This document shows positions 57,130 to 64,000 of a stretch of DNA of 64,000 bases, one piece after another (positions within the stretch are counted from its first letter, which is position 1; each line of letters starts with the position of its first letter). Under the pieces are notes generated by a model, which made no database searches, was not told the DNA's origin, and saw only the letters and a list, made by a program, of their open reading frames with translations. The translations under genes and the position numbers were made by a program. The DNA lies in NCBI GenBank assembly GCA_963696325.1, contig CAVOJV010000056.1, positions 42,291 through 106,290 on the forward strand. Direction: 5' to 3'. This DNA comes from CAVOJV01 sp963696325. Its GTDB lineage: Bacteria; Pseudomonadota; Gammaproteobacteria; Competibacterales; Competibacteraceae.

Positions 57130-57917
57130 GAGTCAGCCTGATCGTTCCCACCCGTAATTCGGTGCGCACGCTCGCTTCCTGCTTGGAGTCCTGTCGCAAC
57201 CAGACGCATCAGGACGTCGAGGTCATCGTCGTCGACAACAGTTCCACCGACGGCACGGTCCGGGTGGCCGGGGAACTCGCGGATATGGTCTTCGACCAGA
57301 AGCCGGAGCGCAGTGCCCAGCGCAACCGGGGTGCCGCTGAGTCCACCGGCGACATCGTGGTCTTCATCGACTCCGACATGGTGCTCGAGCCGACCGTCGT
57401 GGCCGAGGTGGTCGCCGTCTTCGAGAGCCGGCCCGAGGTGGGGGCCGTCATCATCCCGGAACGGTCCTTCGGCGACGGTTTCTTCGCCTCGTGCCGGGTG
57501 CTGGAGAAGAGCCTGTACGTGGGGGATTCCGATGTGGAGGCGCCGCGCGCCTTCCGCCGCGAGGTCTTCGAGGCGACCGGCGGCTGGGACGAGACGCTGA
57601 CCGCGGCTGAGGACTGGGACCTCGCCGACCGCACCGCAGCCCTGGGCACAGTCGTGGACCGGGTGGATGCGCTGATCTGGCACGACGAGGGCCGGATCCA
57701 GCTGCGGGTCACGTACGGCAAGAAGCAGTACTACGGGCGGTGGGTCGCGGAGTACTTGAGCCGCCACCCGGAGGGGCGTTCCCATCTGTCCCGCTCCGGG
57801 GTCGTCAAGCACGCCGGCACGCTGGCCCAGCATCCCGTGAAGGCATCCGGGCTGGTGGTGTTGAAGTCCTTCGAGGCTGCCGGTCTGCTGCGCGGGATGC
57901 GCAAGGCCGCCGCCTGA
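57126..57917 (+). CDS. Glycosyltransferase family 2
   Basis: The 263-residue GT-A enzyme starts at the ATG of an ATGA overlap. MRVSLIVPTRNSVRTLASCL, VVDNSSTDGTV and RNRGAAESTGDIVVFIDSDM supply the nucleotide-binding fold and the DSD metal site. FEATGGWDETLTAAEDWDLA is the acceptor-side motif. A basic C-terminus may touch the membrane. Its TGA overlaps the next ATG (TGATG), so the run of genes is one operon. Confidence 0.9.
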   Translation: MRVSLIVPTRNSVRTLASCLESCRNQTHQDVEVIVVDNSSTDGTVRVAGELADMVFDQKPERSAQRNRGAAESTGDIVVFIDSDMVLEPTVVAEVVAVFESRPEVGAVIIPERSFGDGFFASCRVLEKSLYVGDSDVEAPRAFRREVFEATGGWDETLTAAEDWDLADRTAALGTVVDRVDALIWHDEGRIQLRVTYGKKQYYGRWVAEYLSRHPEGRSHLSRSGVVKHAGTLAQHPVKASGLVVLKSFEAAGLLRGMRKAAA

Positions 57918-59050
57918 TGCGGATCGTCCACGTCATCGCCGAATTCTCCGGGCATGAGGCGATGGGCCGAACCGTCACGGAGACGGCCCGGCGGGTGCCC
58001 GGAGAGCACATGCTCATCACCACCAGGGCTCACGACGGGGCCGACACCTTCGCGGACGTGGTCGAGCTCGGCGGCACCGTGGAGACGTTCCCGATCGGGC
58101 GCGGCGACGCCCTCGACGCCGCTCTGCGCAGGCTGGCCCCGGATCTGGTGCACCTGCACGGCGGCGCCTTGTCCCCCCTGCTGGCCGCGCGCACCGGCAT
58201 CGCCGGGCAACCGAACCTGCTGACCATGTATGCGTGGCCGACCTTGCCCTCGCCGGTGCGGTTGGCGCGGGGTGGGGTGCGGGCGGCGCTGCAATCCAAC
58301 GTCCTGCGACCGCGGGTGCTGGCGACCACGGTGTTGCCGCGAGCCGCTGTGATCCGCTCGCTGCGGTCAGCCGGCACCCGGGTGGTGCTCACCCCCGACC
58401 CTCGGGTGGAGCGCAAACTGCGGGGCGTGGATGTCCGCCGGCTGGGATCCGGTGGCCCGGTCGACGCCCGCCGAGCCGTGTACTCCGACGTCGCCCCCGT
58501 CGTCCTGTTCGCCGGGCGGGCGGAGTCGGTGCGCGGGATCGACACGTTGCTGGAGTGCTTCCCCGAGGTCGTGCGACAGGTGCCCGACGCACGGCTACGG
58601 CTGCTGCTGATCCCTCGTCCGGAACTCGATGCGCTGCTGGTGAAGGCTCGTGCCGCCGGCCTGGGCAAGCACCTCGAGGTGGTCACCGACCCGGTGCCCG
58701 ACCTGCTCGGCGAGATGGCGGCCGCCCAGGTCGGGACGTGGCCGTTCAAGTACGACTACACGACCTCGCCGCCGGCCATGGCCGCTGCAGAAGCACTGAG
58801 TGTCGGGCTGCCCACCGTGGCCACCGACGTGGCCTGCCTGCAAGCGGTTGTCCGGGAGGGCGAGAACGGCAGCGTCGTGCCGCCGGCGGACCCGAAGGCA
58901 CTGGCCGCGGCCATCGTGCGCCTGCTGCGCGACCGGGACCTGTGGCAGCGCTACGCCGAGGCGGGTCCGGCTTGGGTGACCAGCCGACTTGGTTGGGACG
59001 GCATGGCGGCGACGACTGAGCGGGCCTACGCGGATGCAGGCGGGGAGTAG
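57917..59050 (+). CDS. Glycosyltransferase family 4
   Basis: The 377-residue GT-B enzyme begins at an ATG overlapping the previous stop by one base. The N-domain is MRIVHVIAEFSGHEAMGRTV with DLVHLHGGALSPLL. The C-domain has VVLFAGRAESVRGIDTLLEC, and TSPPAMAAAEALSVGLPTVA stands in the position of the EX7E motif, with only one Glu clearly in place. FEGREN-like loops are replaced by VVREGENGSVVPPADPKALA, usual in GT4. It is the last gene of the glycan operon and is followed by repeats and a strong hairpin. Confidence 0.87.
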   Translation: MRIVHVIAEFSGHEAMGRTVTETARRVPGEHMLITTRAHDGADTFADVVELGGTVETFPIGRGDALDAALRRLAPDLVHLHGGALSPLLAARTGIAGQPNLLTMYAWPTLPSPVRLARGGVRAALQSNVLRPRVLATTVLPRAAVIRSLRSAGTRVVLTPDPRVERKLRGVDVRRLGSGGPVDARRAVYSDVAPVVLFAGRAESVRGIDTLLECFPEVVRQVPDARLRLLLIPRPELDALLVKARAAGLGKHLEVVTDPVPDLLGEMAAAQVGTWPFKYDYTTSPPAMAAAEALSVGLPTVATDVACLQAVVREGENGSVVPPADPKALAAAIVRLLRDRDLWQRYAEAGPAWVTSRLGWDGMAATTERAYADAGGE

Positions 59051-59066
59051 GTAGGTCGCCCCGGCG

Positions 59067-59303
59067 GCAGATTGCGCGGTGGGCAATGTTGTTGCTGGAT
59101 CTGCAGTTTGCTCTCTTGGCCTGGCGGTGTCGGGGCCTTGTGCGGGGTAGCAGATTGCGCGGTGGGCAATGTTGTTGCTGGATCTGCAGTTTGCCTGCTT
59201 GGCCTGGCGGTGTCGTGGCCTTGTGCGGGGTAGCAGATTGCGCGGTGGGCGATGTTGTTGCTGGATCTGCAGTTTGCCCGCTTGGCCTGGCGGTGTCGTG
59301 GCC
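59067..59303. repeat. Three tandem copies of an 83-bp repeat
   Basis: Copies begin at 59,067, 59,150 and 59,233, exactly 83 bases apart; the third lacks its last 12 bases. Copies 2 and 3 are nearly identical, while copy 1 differs at a few bases. Each unit holds a nested dyad: outer GCAGAT...ATCTGC and inner ATTGC-GCGGTGG-GCAAT (the inner right arm is changed to GCGAT in copy 3). There are no variable spacers, so it is not a CRISPR array. Confidence 0.92.
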
Positions 59304-59328
59304 TCGCCAACGACCGACCGAGAACTTC

Positions 59329-59364
59329 GCGCCGATTCCGGCCACGGATGGCCGGAATCGGCGC
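59329..59364. terminator. Perfect 16-bp hairpin, possible terminator
   Basis: GCGCCGATTCCGGCCA and its exact reverse complement flank a four-base CGGA loop. It lies 280 bp after the glycan operon's last stop codon and about 80 bp before the GNAT-like gene. No T-run follows on either strand, so it may be an actinobacterial U-less terminator, a transcript stabiliser or a protein site. Confidence 0.55.
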
Positions 59365-59441
59365 CACGTTGCAGACGATGACGGGGCGCGATCGCCGACC
59401 CTGCGTCCCTTTCGGACCGTCGGGCGCCTCAGACTTGAGAT

Positions 59442-60131
59442 GTGGACGAAGTCGAGCAGGGGAGGCTGTCGCTGGTCACGGCGTTGAAGCCGACGTTGTT
59501 CGTCACGTTGCGCACCGACGTCGTGCAAGACGCAGACCCGGCCGCGGTGCAGGAGTACCGCGCGACGGTGAATGTCGAATGGTCACCCGATGATGGTCCA
59601 GAGGTCGATCTGGAGCTGCTATCGGCTCTGGCCCACGTGGACGCGGAGCACTTCCTCCCCGAAATCGGCAACGTGTTGCCAGACACCCTCGTGATCCCCG
59701 TCGGGCAGGGCGAGTTCTTCTGGGCCGACTTGCGTTCTCCCACATGCTGGGAGGAGTTGTCCGGCCGAGGCCTCGACGTCGGGCTGGTGGGGGAGGCGCT
59801 GTTCGGGGAGGCGTTCGATCTTGCGAAGCTGCGATCCGTCGTCGACCTGGATTATGGCCGGGCACTGATCGTGAACAGCATGGAGATCGCGCCCGCGTGG
59901 CGGGGAGCCGGATTCGGCCTGCTGGCGACGGAGCTCGCGATCGGTGAGTTGGGACGGGATGCCGACGTGGCCGCTCTGTACCCCATGAAGCCCGGATTGG
60001 CGGATCTCGCGGAGCGGGCGGCGGTCAACCGCGCTCTGTCCGAGTACTGGGCGCGGATAGGTTTCGTCGACTTCGACGGGATCATGATCCGAGACCTGTC
60101 CGGTCGCGATGAGGTCGGCTCGGGCGAGTGA
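59442..60131 (+). CDS. GNAT-like acetyltransferase-fold protein
   Basis: The 229-residue protein starts at a GTG. The C-terminal part has the acetyl-CoA-binding element of GNAT enzymes: ALIVNSMEIAPAWRGAGFGL followed by LATELAIGEL. A later segment, EYWARIGFVDFDG, fits the end of such a fold. The N-terminal half (about 110 residues) is acidic and not recognised. Substrate unknown. A C-terminal portion of the following gene's promoter lies within the 40-bp gap to the NYN gene. Confidence 0.65.
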   Translation: MDEVEQGRLSLVTALKPTLFVTLRTDVVQDADPAAVQEYRATVNVEWSPDDGPEVDLELLSALAHVDAEHFLPEIGNVLPDTLVIPVGQGEFFWADLRSPTCWEELSGRGLDVGLVGEALFGEAFDLAKLRSVVDLDYGRALIVNSMEIAPAWRGAGFGLLATELAIGELGRDADVAALYPMKPGLADLAERAAVNRALSEYWARIGFVDFDGIMIRDLSGRDEVGSGE

Positions 60132-60171
60132 GTCGGGCTCGAACCCGGGCCGGCGGTGACACAGTGGTGTC

Positions 60172-60990
60172 ATGGCCAGTCAGCACAAGTCCGACAACCG
60201 CGACGACGATCAGCAACTCCGGTTGGCGGTACTGATCGACGCCGACAACGCGCAGGCGTCTGTGATCGAACCCCTGCTGGCGGAGATCGCCGGACTCGGG
60301 GAGGCGACGGTCCGGCGGATCTACGGCGACTTCACCTCGTCGCAGAGCGCCTCATGGAAGAAGGTACTCCAGCGTCACGCGATCAAACCCATGCAGCAGT
60401 TCGCCTACTCCACGGGCAAGAACGCCACCGACAGCACGCTGATCATCGATGCGATGGACCTGCTCTACACGCGGCGCTTCGACGGCTTCTGCCTCGTGAC
60501 CAGCGACAGCGACTTCACAGGCCTGGCGATGCGCCTGCGCGAGGAAGGTCTCATGGTGTTCGGCTTCGGGGAGCGAAAGACGCCGGAGGCGTTCCGCAAC
60601 GCCTGCCACCGGTTCGTCTTCATCGAGGTGTTGCGCGAGGACGCCCGCTCACGGGAGGCCGAAGAGTCCGATCAGGTGGAGGAGCCGACCAAAGCCGCCC
60701 GCCGTAAGGGGGCGGAGGCGCAGTCAGACACCAAGCCGAAGTTCCCGCGCAAGTTCATGCTGGCCGCGCTGGAGGAGGCGGCCGACGACTCCGGTTGGGC
60801 TCGCCTGGGCACGTTCGGCTCGTACCTGAACAAGTTGCAGCCCGACTTCGATTCGCGGCTGTACGGGTACCGAAAGCTTTCAGATCTCGTGCGGGGTCGC
60901 GACGACATCTTCGTCACCGAGCAGCGGGAGTCGCCCGGGTCGAACCAGCGGGTGCTGTACGTGCGGGCCAAGCAGGGCCGCGGGCGGTAG
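60172..60990 (+). CDS. NYN-domain nuclease with C-terminal LOTUS/OST-HTH domain
   Basis: The 272-residue protein has an N-terminal NYN (PIN-like) domain: LRLAVLIDADNAQASVIEPL, RRIYGDFTSSQSASWKKVLQ, NATDSTLIIDAMDLLYTRRF and CLVTSDSDFTGLAMRLREEG. The acidic residues expected for a metal-dependent RNase are all present. After a charged linker, KFMLAALEEAADDSGWARLG through LYGYRKLSDLVRGRDDIFVT forms a LOTUS/OST-HTH domain, which binds RNA. The combination is known in bacteria and suggests RNA turnover; the target is unknown. It is probably monocistronic. Confidence 0.9.
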   Translation: MASQHKSDNRDDDQQLRLAVLIDADNAQASVIEPLLAEIAGLGEATVRRIYGDFTSSQSASWKKVLQRHAIKPMQQFAYSTGKNATDSTLIIDAMDLLYTRRFDGFCLVTSDSDFTGLAMRLREEGLMVFGFGERKTPEAFRNACHRFVFIEVLREDARSREAEESDQVEEPTKAARRKGAEAQSDTKPKFPRKFMLAALEEAADDSGWARLGTFGSYLNKLQPDFDSRLYGYRKLSDLVRGRDDIFVTEQRESPGSNQRVLYVRAKQGRGR

Positions 60991-60998
60991 GCGGCGCC

Positions 60999-61625
60999 TC
61001 AGCTCGACGTCAGCGTCCCCACCCGGATGGCCGTGATGGTGGCCTGAGCAACCTGCGGTGCACCGGACTGTTTGAGGCAGTTGAGGGTCACGGTCTGCGG
61101 GGAGTCGAGGGTCACGGTGGCGGTCTGGGCGATCGCGACTACGGCGTTGGCAGCCAGCAGTGTCACGTTCTGTGCAGCGTCGTTCTCGATGCTGCAAATG
61201 ACCGACCCAGCCCCTCCGTTGGCCAGAACGTTCGCGCGGCTCCACAGCACGTAGGACCCCGCCGGCAGGGTTTGGGTCGTGACCACCGGCTGGAACGCAT
61301 TGGTCAGGTTCAGCAGTGCCCCGACCCGCTCGGAGCGGTACGCGTCGCTCGGTCCGCGCTCGCCTTGGGCGCCTTGCGGGCCTTGGGGGCCTTGCGGCAA
61401 CTGGCCGCTCGCGAAGTCCTCGGACAGCAGCGAACCGTTCTTCACCTTCGAGGAGGTCACCGCGCTCTTCTTGAGCTTCTTGGTCGTCACCGCGCTCTTC
61501 TTGATCTGTTTGGTCCCCACCGAGTTCTTGGGGATGCTCAGCGCCGCGTAACTGGCGCCACTGGTCGCGATGAACAGTGCAAGCAGGGAGATGATCAGTG
61601 AAGGGGTGAGGTGTCGTCGCAGCAT
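60999..61625 (-). CDS. Exported collagen-like protein
   Basis: The 208-residue protein begins with a signal/anchor (HLTPSLIISLLALFIATSGA, then SYAAL). Short lysine-rich repeats follow (NSVGTKQIKKSAVTTKKLKK, SAVTSSKVKNGSLLSEDF), a pattern common in actinobacterial exported proteins. A short collagen-like Gly-X-Y stretch (GPQGPQGAQGERGP) comes next. The C-terminal beta-rich domain has two Cys and many Thr/Val (GSYVLWSRANVLANGGAGSV). I use the ATG at 61625; the longer frame to 61862 lacks sense. It converges with the NYN gene, 8 bp apart. Confidence 0.82.
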   Translation of the reverse strand: MLRRHLTPSLIISLLALFIATSGASYAALSIPKNSVGTKQIKKSAVTTKKLKKSAVTSSKVKNGSLLSEDFASGQLPQGPQGPQGAQGERGPSDAYRSERVGALLNLTNAFQPVVTTQTLPAGSYVLWSRANVLANGGAGSVICSIENDAAQNVTLLAANAVVAIAQTATVTLDSPQTVTLNCLKQSGAPQVAQATITAIRVGTLTSS

Positions 61626-61913
61626 GCTGAGAACGTACGCCCCTAGGTGTGGTCCAGTCCGCGCGGCGCACGGCCGACGTTGTGAATATCTCGTTTGATG
61701 CGACGAATATTCACAACGTTGGGGCGCGTGCTCGCCGCGCCGACTGGCATCGGCAGCAGCATGGCACCGGTAACCGTGCGCCACGATTCCGGGAGGGTGA
61801 CTGCGTCCAGTCCGTCTCTGTCCGTGAAGGAGATGCCGTTCGACAGCCCTGCCCTTGATCATCTAGGGTCGGTTCATTGCACCGCGGCCGCGCGTGGCAT
61901 GAGAGGCAGCGAC
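61626..61913. other. Divergent intergenic region
   Basis: These 288 bases separate the collagen-like gene (-) and the hydrolase (+). Besides the inverted repeat they contain no convincing gene. The hydrolase start codon at 61,914 has GAGAGG about 7 bases upstream. Confidence 0.5.
61677..61719. promoter_or_regulatory. Perfect 13-bp inverted repeat, possible operator
   Basis: ACGTTGTGAATAT (61,677-61,689) and ATATTCACAACGT (61,707-61,719) are exact reverse complements separated by 17 bases. They lie 52 bp before the collagen-like gene and about 195 bp before the divergent hydrolase, the right place for a shared operator. It has no T-run and is AT-rich in a GC-rich region, so a regulator site is more likely than a terminator. 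Confidence 0.55.
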
Positions 61914-64000
61914 ATGCGCATCGTCAAGATTCTGACTGCCACAGTGGCCGCTGCGACGGTACTTTGCGGGGTGCCTAACGCCCAGGCCAGCGCAACCCGC
62001 GAAGAAGCCGTCGCCGACGTTCAGCACGACGATCAAAGAGGGTCGCAAGGCGGTCCGTTCCGCGCTGAAGCAGACCGAGTCGACGTCGGCATCGATGGCG
62101 TTGGTGTCCAAGGGCAAGGTGGTCTGGAGCCAGACCTTCGGTCGGGTGAATCCCGCCGGCAAGAGGCCATCGCCGACGACCCTGTACGGGGTCGGGTCGG
62201 TGAGCAAGGTGGTCACCACTATGGCGGTGATGCAGCTGGTGGACCAGGGCAAGGTCTCACTGGACGCACCCGTGGCGCGGTACATCCCGGACTTCGCCAT
62301 GGAGTCCCCGCAGTACAAGCAGATCACCGTGCGGATGCTGCTGAACCATGCGGCCGGAGTGCCGGGCACCAACTTCTCGGATCTTTGGAGTCACAAGCCG
62401 ATCTCCAGTTACGTCGACGGCGTCCTGGCCGGGCTGCGCAACTCACAGTTGAAGACCACTCCGGGTGCGATGAACGTGTACTGCAACGACTGCTTCACCT
62501 TGGCCGGGGTGGTGGTGGAGCGCGTCTCTGGGATGCCGTTCCAGGACTACGTGACCAAGAACATCCTGAAGCCACTGGGCATGAAGCGCTCCGTCTACCC
62601 GACATCGGTGCCGGCGCCGGGCACCGTCGCACCGATCGTCCAGGACGGCAAGGCCCAGCCGATCGAGATCACCAACGCCTTCGCCTCCGGTGGTCTCATG
62701 TCCACACCCGACGAAATGGCCCGGCTGGCCATGGTCTTCACCGGCGACGGCGTGGTCGGCGGCAAACGGATTCTGTCCAGTTCCGCTATCCAGCAGATGG
62801 CTGTCGATGAGACGGCCACCGGCCTGCGGGTCGGACCGCCCAGTTTCCTCCGTTACGGCCTGGGCTGGGACTCCGTCCAGGACCCGGCGCTGAAGTCCGC
62901 CGGTGTGCTGGGTTGGACCAAGGGTGGCGACACCGTCGACTACCACGCGTCGTTCGCGATCGCTCCCGACGATGGTCTGGGGGTCGTCGTTCTGGGTGCC
63001 GGTAGGAGCTTCAGCTCCATCGCTGCCGAAACCGTCGCGCAGACGGTGCTGCTCAACGCCCTGGTCGAGACCGGTGCCATCAAGAAGATGCCGAAGCAGG
63101 TCAGCGGCACCCCCGGCAAGGGCCAGGTGACCGCGAAGATGGCGAATTCGAAGATCAAACAACTCATGGGCACGTTCCTGGCACAGAACGAGACGAAGAG
63201 GATGACCAAGGCGAAGAACCGTTCTGTGAAGGTCGCCCTTCTGGTCGACGGTGCCTGGGTGCCCACTCCTGGCAAGTTCGAGTTGCGCAACGACGGGGCG
63301 TTCTGGGCCACCAAGTCCCCAGGTACCTCGATCCGCGCGGTGAAGGCGTGGGGCCGCACCTACGTGCTGCAGCGCAGCATCGGTGGAGTGGGGACCTACT
63401 ACTCCTACGTCGCCCGGGGGCAGAAGGTCCGCTCGGGAGGTGCGTTGTCGCCTGCCTGGCAGGCCCGTTTGGGCAAGAAGTGGCTACTGGCCGACGAGAG
63501 TCCGGAGTCGTTGAGTTGGACGCTGTCCGGTACCCCCACCGTTGAGATCCGGTCCATCCCCGGCCTGTCCGGATACCTGCTGGCTACAGGGGCGCTGGTC
63601 GATACCGTGCCGTTCGACGCCACCACCAGTGACACCATGGGCTCGATGTTCCTTGCGATTCCGCTCGGGTTCGGGCGCGACCTGTTCGACTTCGCCTTCT
63701 CGAAGCAGAACGGCGAGGAGTTCCTGTCGTTCGCCAGCAGTGTGCTGCGGCCGGCCGCGACGGTTCCGGACCTTTCCGGTGGCAGCAACACGGTCACCAT
63801 CGGGTCCAGGGGCCTGGTGGAGTGGCGCAAGGTCCCCGCCGCCTCGACGGTGACGGTCTCAGGTCAGAGTGACTGGAAACTGTTCGACGGCGACTTGTTG
63901 ATGCTCGACTCCGGCGGCGCGGCCACCGCAACGAAGCAGGCGCCGGCCGGGGCCTACCTGGCGGTCTTCGGTCCGGCGGGGAGTACCGCGACCGTGGTGG
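61914..64000 (+). CDS. Exported serine hydrolase (beta-lactamase/PBP4* family), frame-broken near its start, cut by window end
   Basis: A signal peptide (MRIVKILTATVAAATVLCGV, cut near AQAS) starts at 61914. The frame shifts near 61,996; removing one C from CCC there joins it to a long frame, which reads AKKPSPTFSTTIKEGRKAVR and stays open to the window end. The hydrolase core has the SxxK motif YGVGSVSK (about residues 95-98), LLNHAAGVPGTNF and the Y-x-N motif VYCNDCF. After about residue 390 a second, beta-rich part of unknown role begins and is incomplete at 64,000. Members are D-Ala-D-Ala peptidases, esterases or beta-lactamase homologues; this one's substrate is unknown. Confidence 0.8.
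61996..61998 (+). other. Frameshift point: extra base in CCC
   Basis: The sequence reads AGC GCA ACC CGC GAA GAA and loses sense. Removing one C gives AGC GCA ACC GCG AAG AAG CCG, which joins the signal peptide to the hydrolase domain. Confidence 0.75.

Larger units (their letters stand above)
59051..59441. other. Non-coding stretch with tandem repeats and hairpin
   Basis: No gene is seen here. Open frames that cross it on either strand are repetitive because of the 83-bp repeats and carry no recognisable domain. The stretch holds the repeat array, a perfect 16-bp hairpin, and the presumed promoter of the GNAT-like gene. Confidence 0.7.

Noticed and set aside
55788..57833. 681-codon minus-strand frame over the GT4/GT2 genes
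   Set aside because: Antisense shadow in high-GC DNA; the plus strand encodes three coherent, overlapping genes.
59067..59303. CRISPR array
   Set aside because: The 83-bp units are tandem with no unique spacers, and no cas genes are nearby.
59086..59593. Small plus-strand proteins starting MLLLDLQF in each repeat
   Set aside because: The identical starts simply repeat every 83 bases with the array; the frames end differently and have no ribosome-binding site.
61677..61719. Rho-independent terminator of the collagen-like or hydrolase gene
   Set aside because: It lies upstream of both genes, has a 17-base loop and lacks a T-run; an operator is more likely.

Overview
The window joins two unlike genomes. 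Bases 1 to about 47,950 are moderate-GC DNA of gammaproteobacterial character: GspC-M type II secretion genes, a Wzm/Wzt O-antigen exporter, glmS, galU, class I phaC, and a clpB-pgeF-rluD block in the same order as in Escherichia coli. From about 47,990 to 64,000 the DNA is high-GC and actinobacterial: GTG starts, ATGA/TGATG gene overlaps, a collagen-like secreted protein and a NYN-LOTUS protein. In E. coli the neighbour beyond rluD is bamD; here the sequence switches to the frame-broken 3' part of an actinobacterial membrane-protein gene. The simplest reading is a chimeric metagenome scaffold, although a true transfer cannot be excluded from sequence alone. A PHA- and exopolysaccharide-making gammaproteobacterium of the Competibacteraceae type would fit the left part, but that is only a guess.

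Layout of the left part (all on the minus strand except the first gene): a GT4 glycosyltransferase (+); two polytopic/membrane proteins; two GT2 transferases; a methyltransferase with a coiled coil; a two-domain GT2 protein and a GT2-GT2-methyltransferase protein, each broken by one homopolymer indel; a methyltransferase remnant; the Wzt and Wzm O-antigen ABC exporter; a TPR-SPINDLY (OGT-like) glycosyltransferase; a periplasmic NTF2-like protein, a parvulin-type isomerase and an FG-GAP-like protein; a secreted protein with its own promoter and terminator; the type II secretion operon gspE-F-(acyltransferase)-G-H-I-J-K-L-M-C-D; dTDP-rhamnose genes rfbACD without rfbB; glmS; the PHA module (maoC-pta fusion and phaC); galU; clpB with a sigma32-type promoter; pgeF; rluD.

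Layout of the right part: a truncated GT-C-like membrane protein (-), then a divergent plus-strand run of surface-glycan genes (NTase/thymidylate-kinase-like protein, GT-C-like protein, flippase, GT2, GT4, a 66-aa membrane protein, GT2, GT4) with one secreted, membrane-anchored protein on the minus strand. Then come three 83-bp tandem repeats and a perfect 16-bp hairpin, a GNAT-like protein, a NYN-LOTUS protein, a collagen-like exported protein, and a frame-shifted serine hydrolase cut off by the window end.

Together the left genes describe synthesis of nucleotide sugars (GalU, GlmS, RfbACD), assembly and export of an O-polysaccharide (GTs, Wzm/Wzt) and export of folded proteins (T2SS), next to carbon storage (PhaC). 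The right genes describe a lipid-linked or surface glycan pathway of an actinomycete. At least five genes carry single-base indels, mostly in short homopolymers and on both sides of the junction, so base-level errors should be expected elsewhere. I found no convincing wholly new system. The most unusual items are the junction, the repeat/hairpin region at 59,067-59,364, the acyltransferase inside the T2SS operon, and the actinobacterial glycan cluster with its kinase-like fusion protein.
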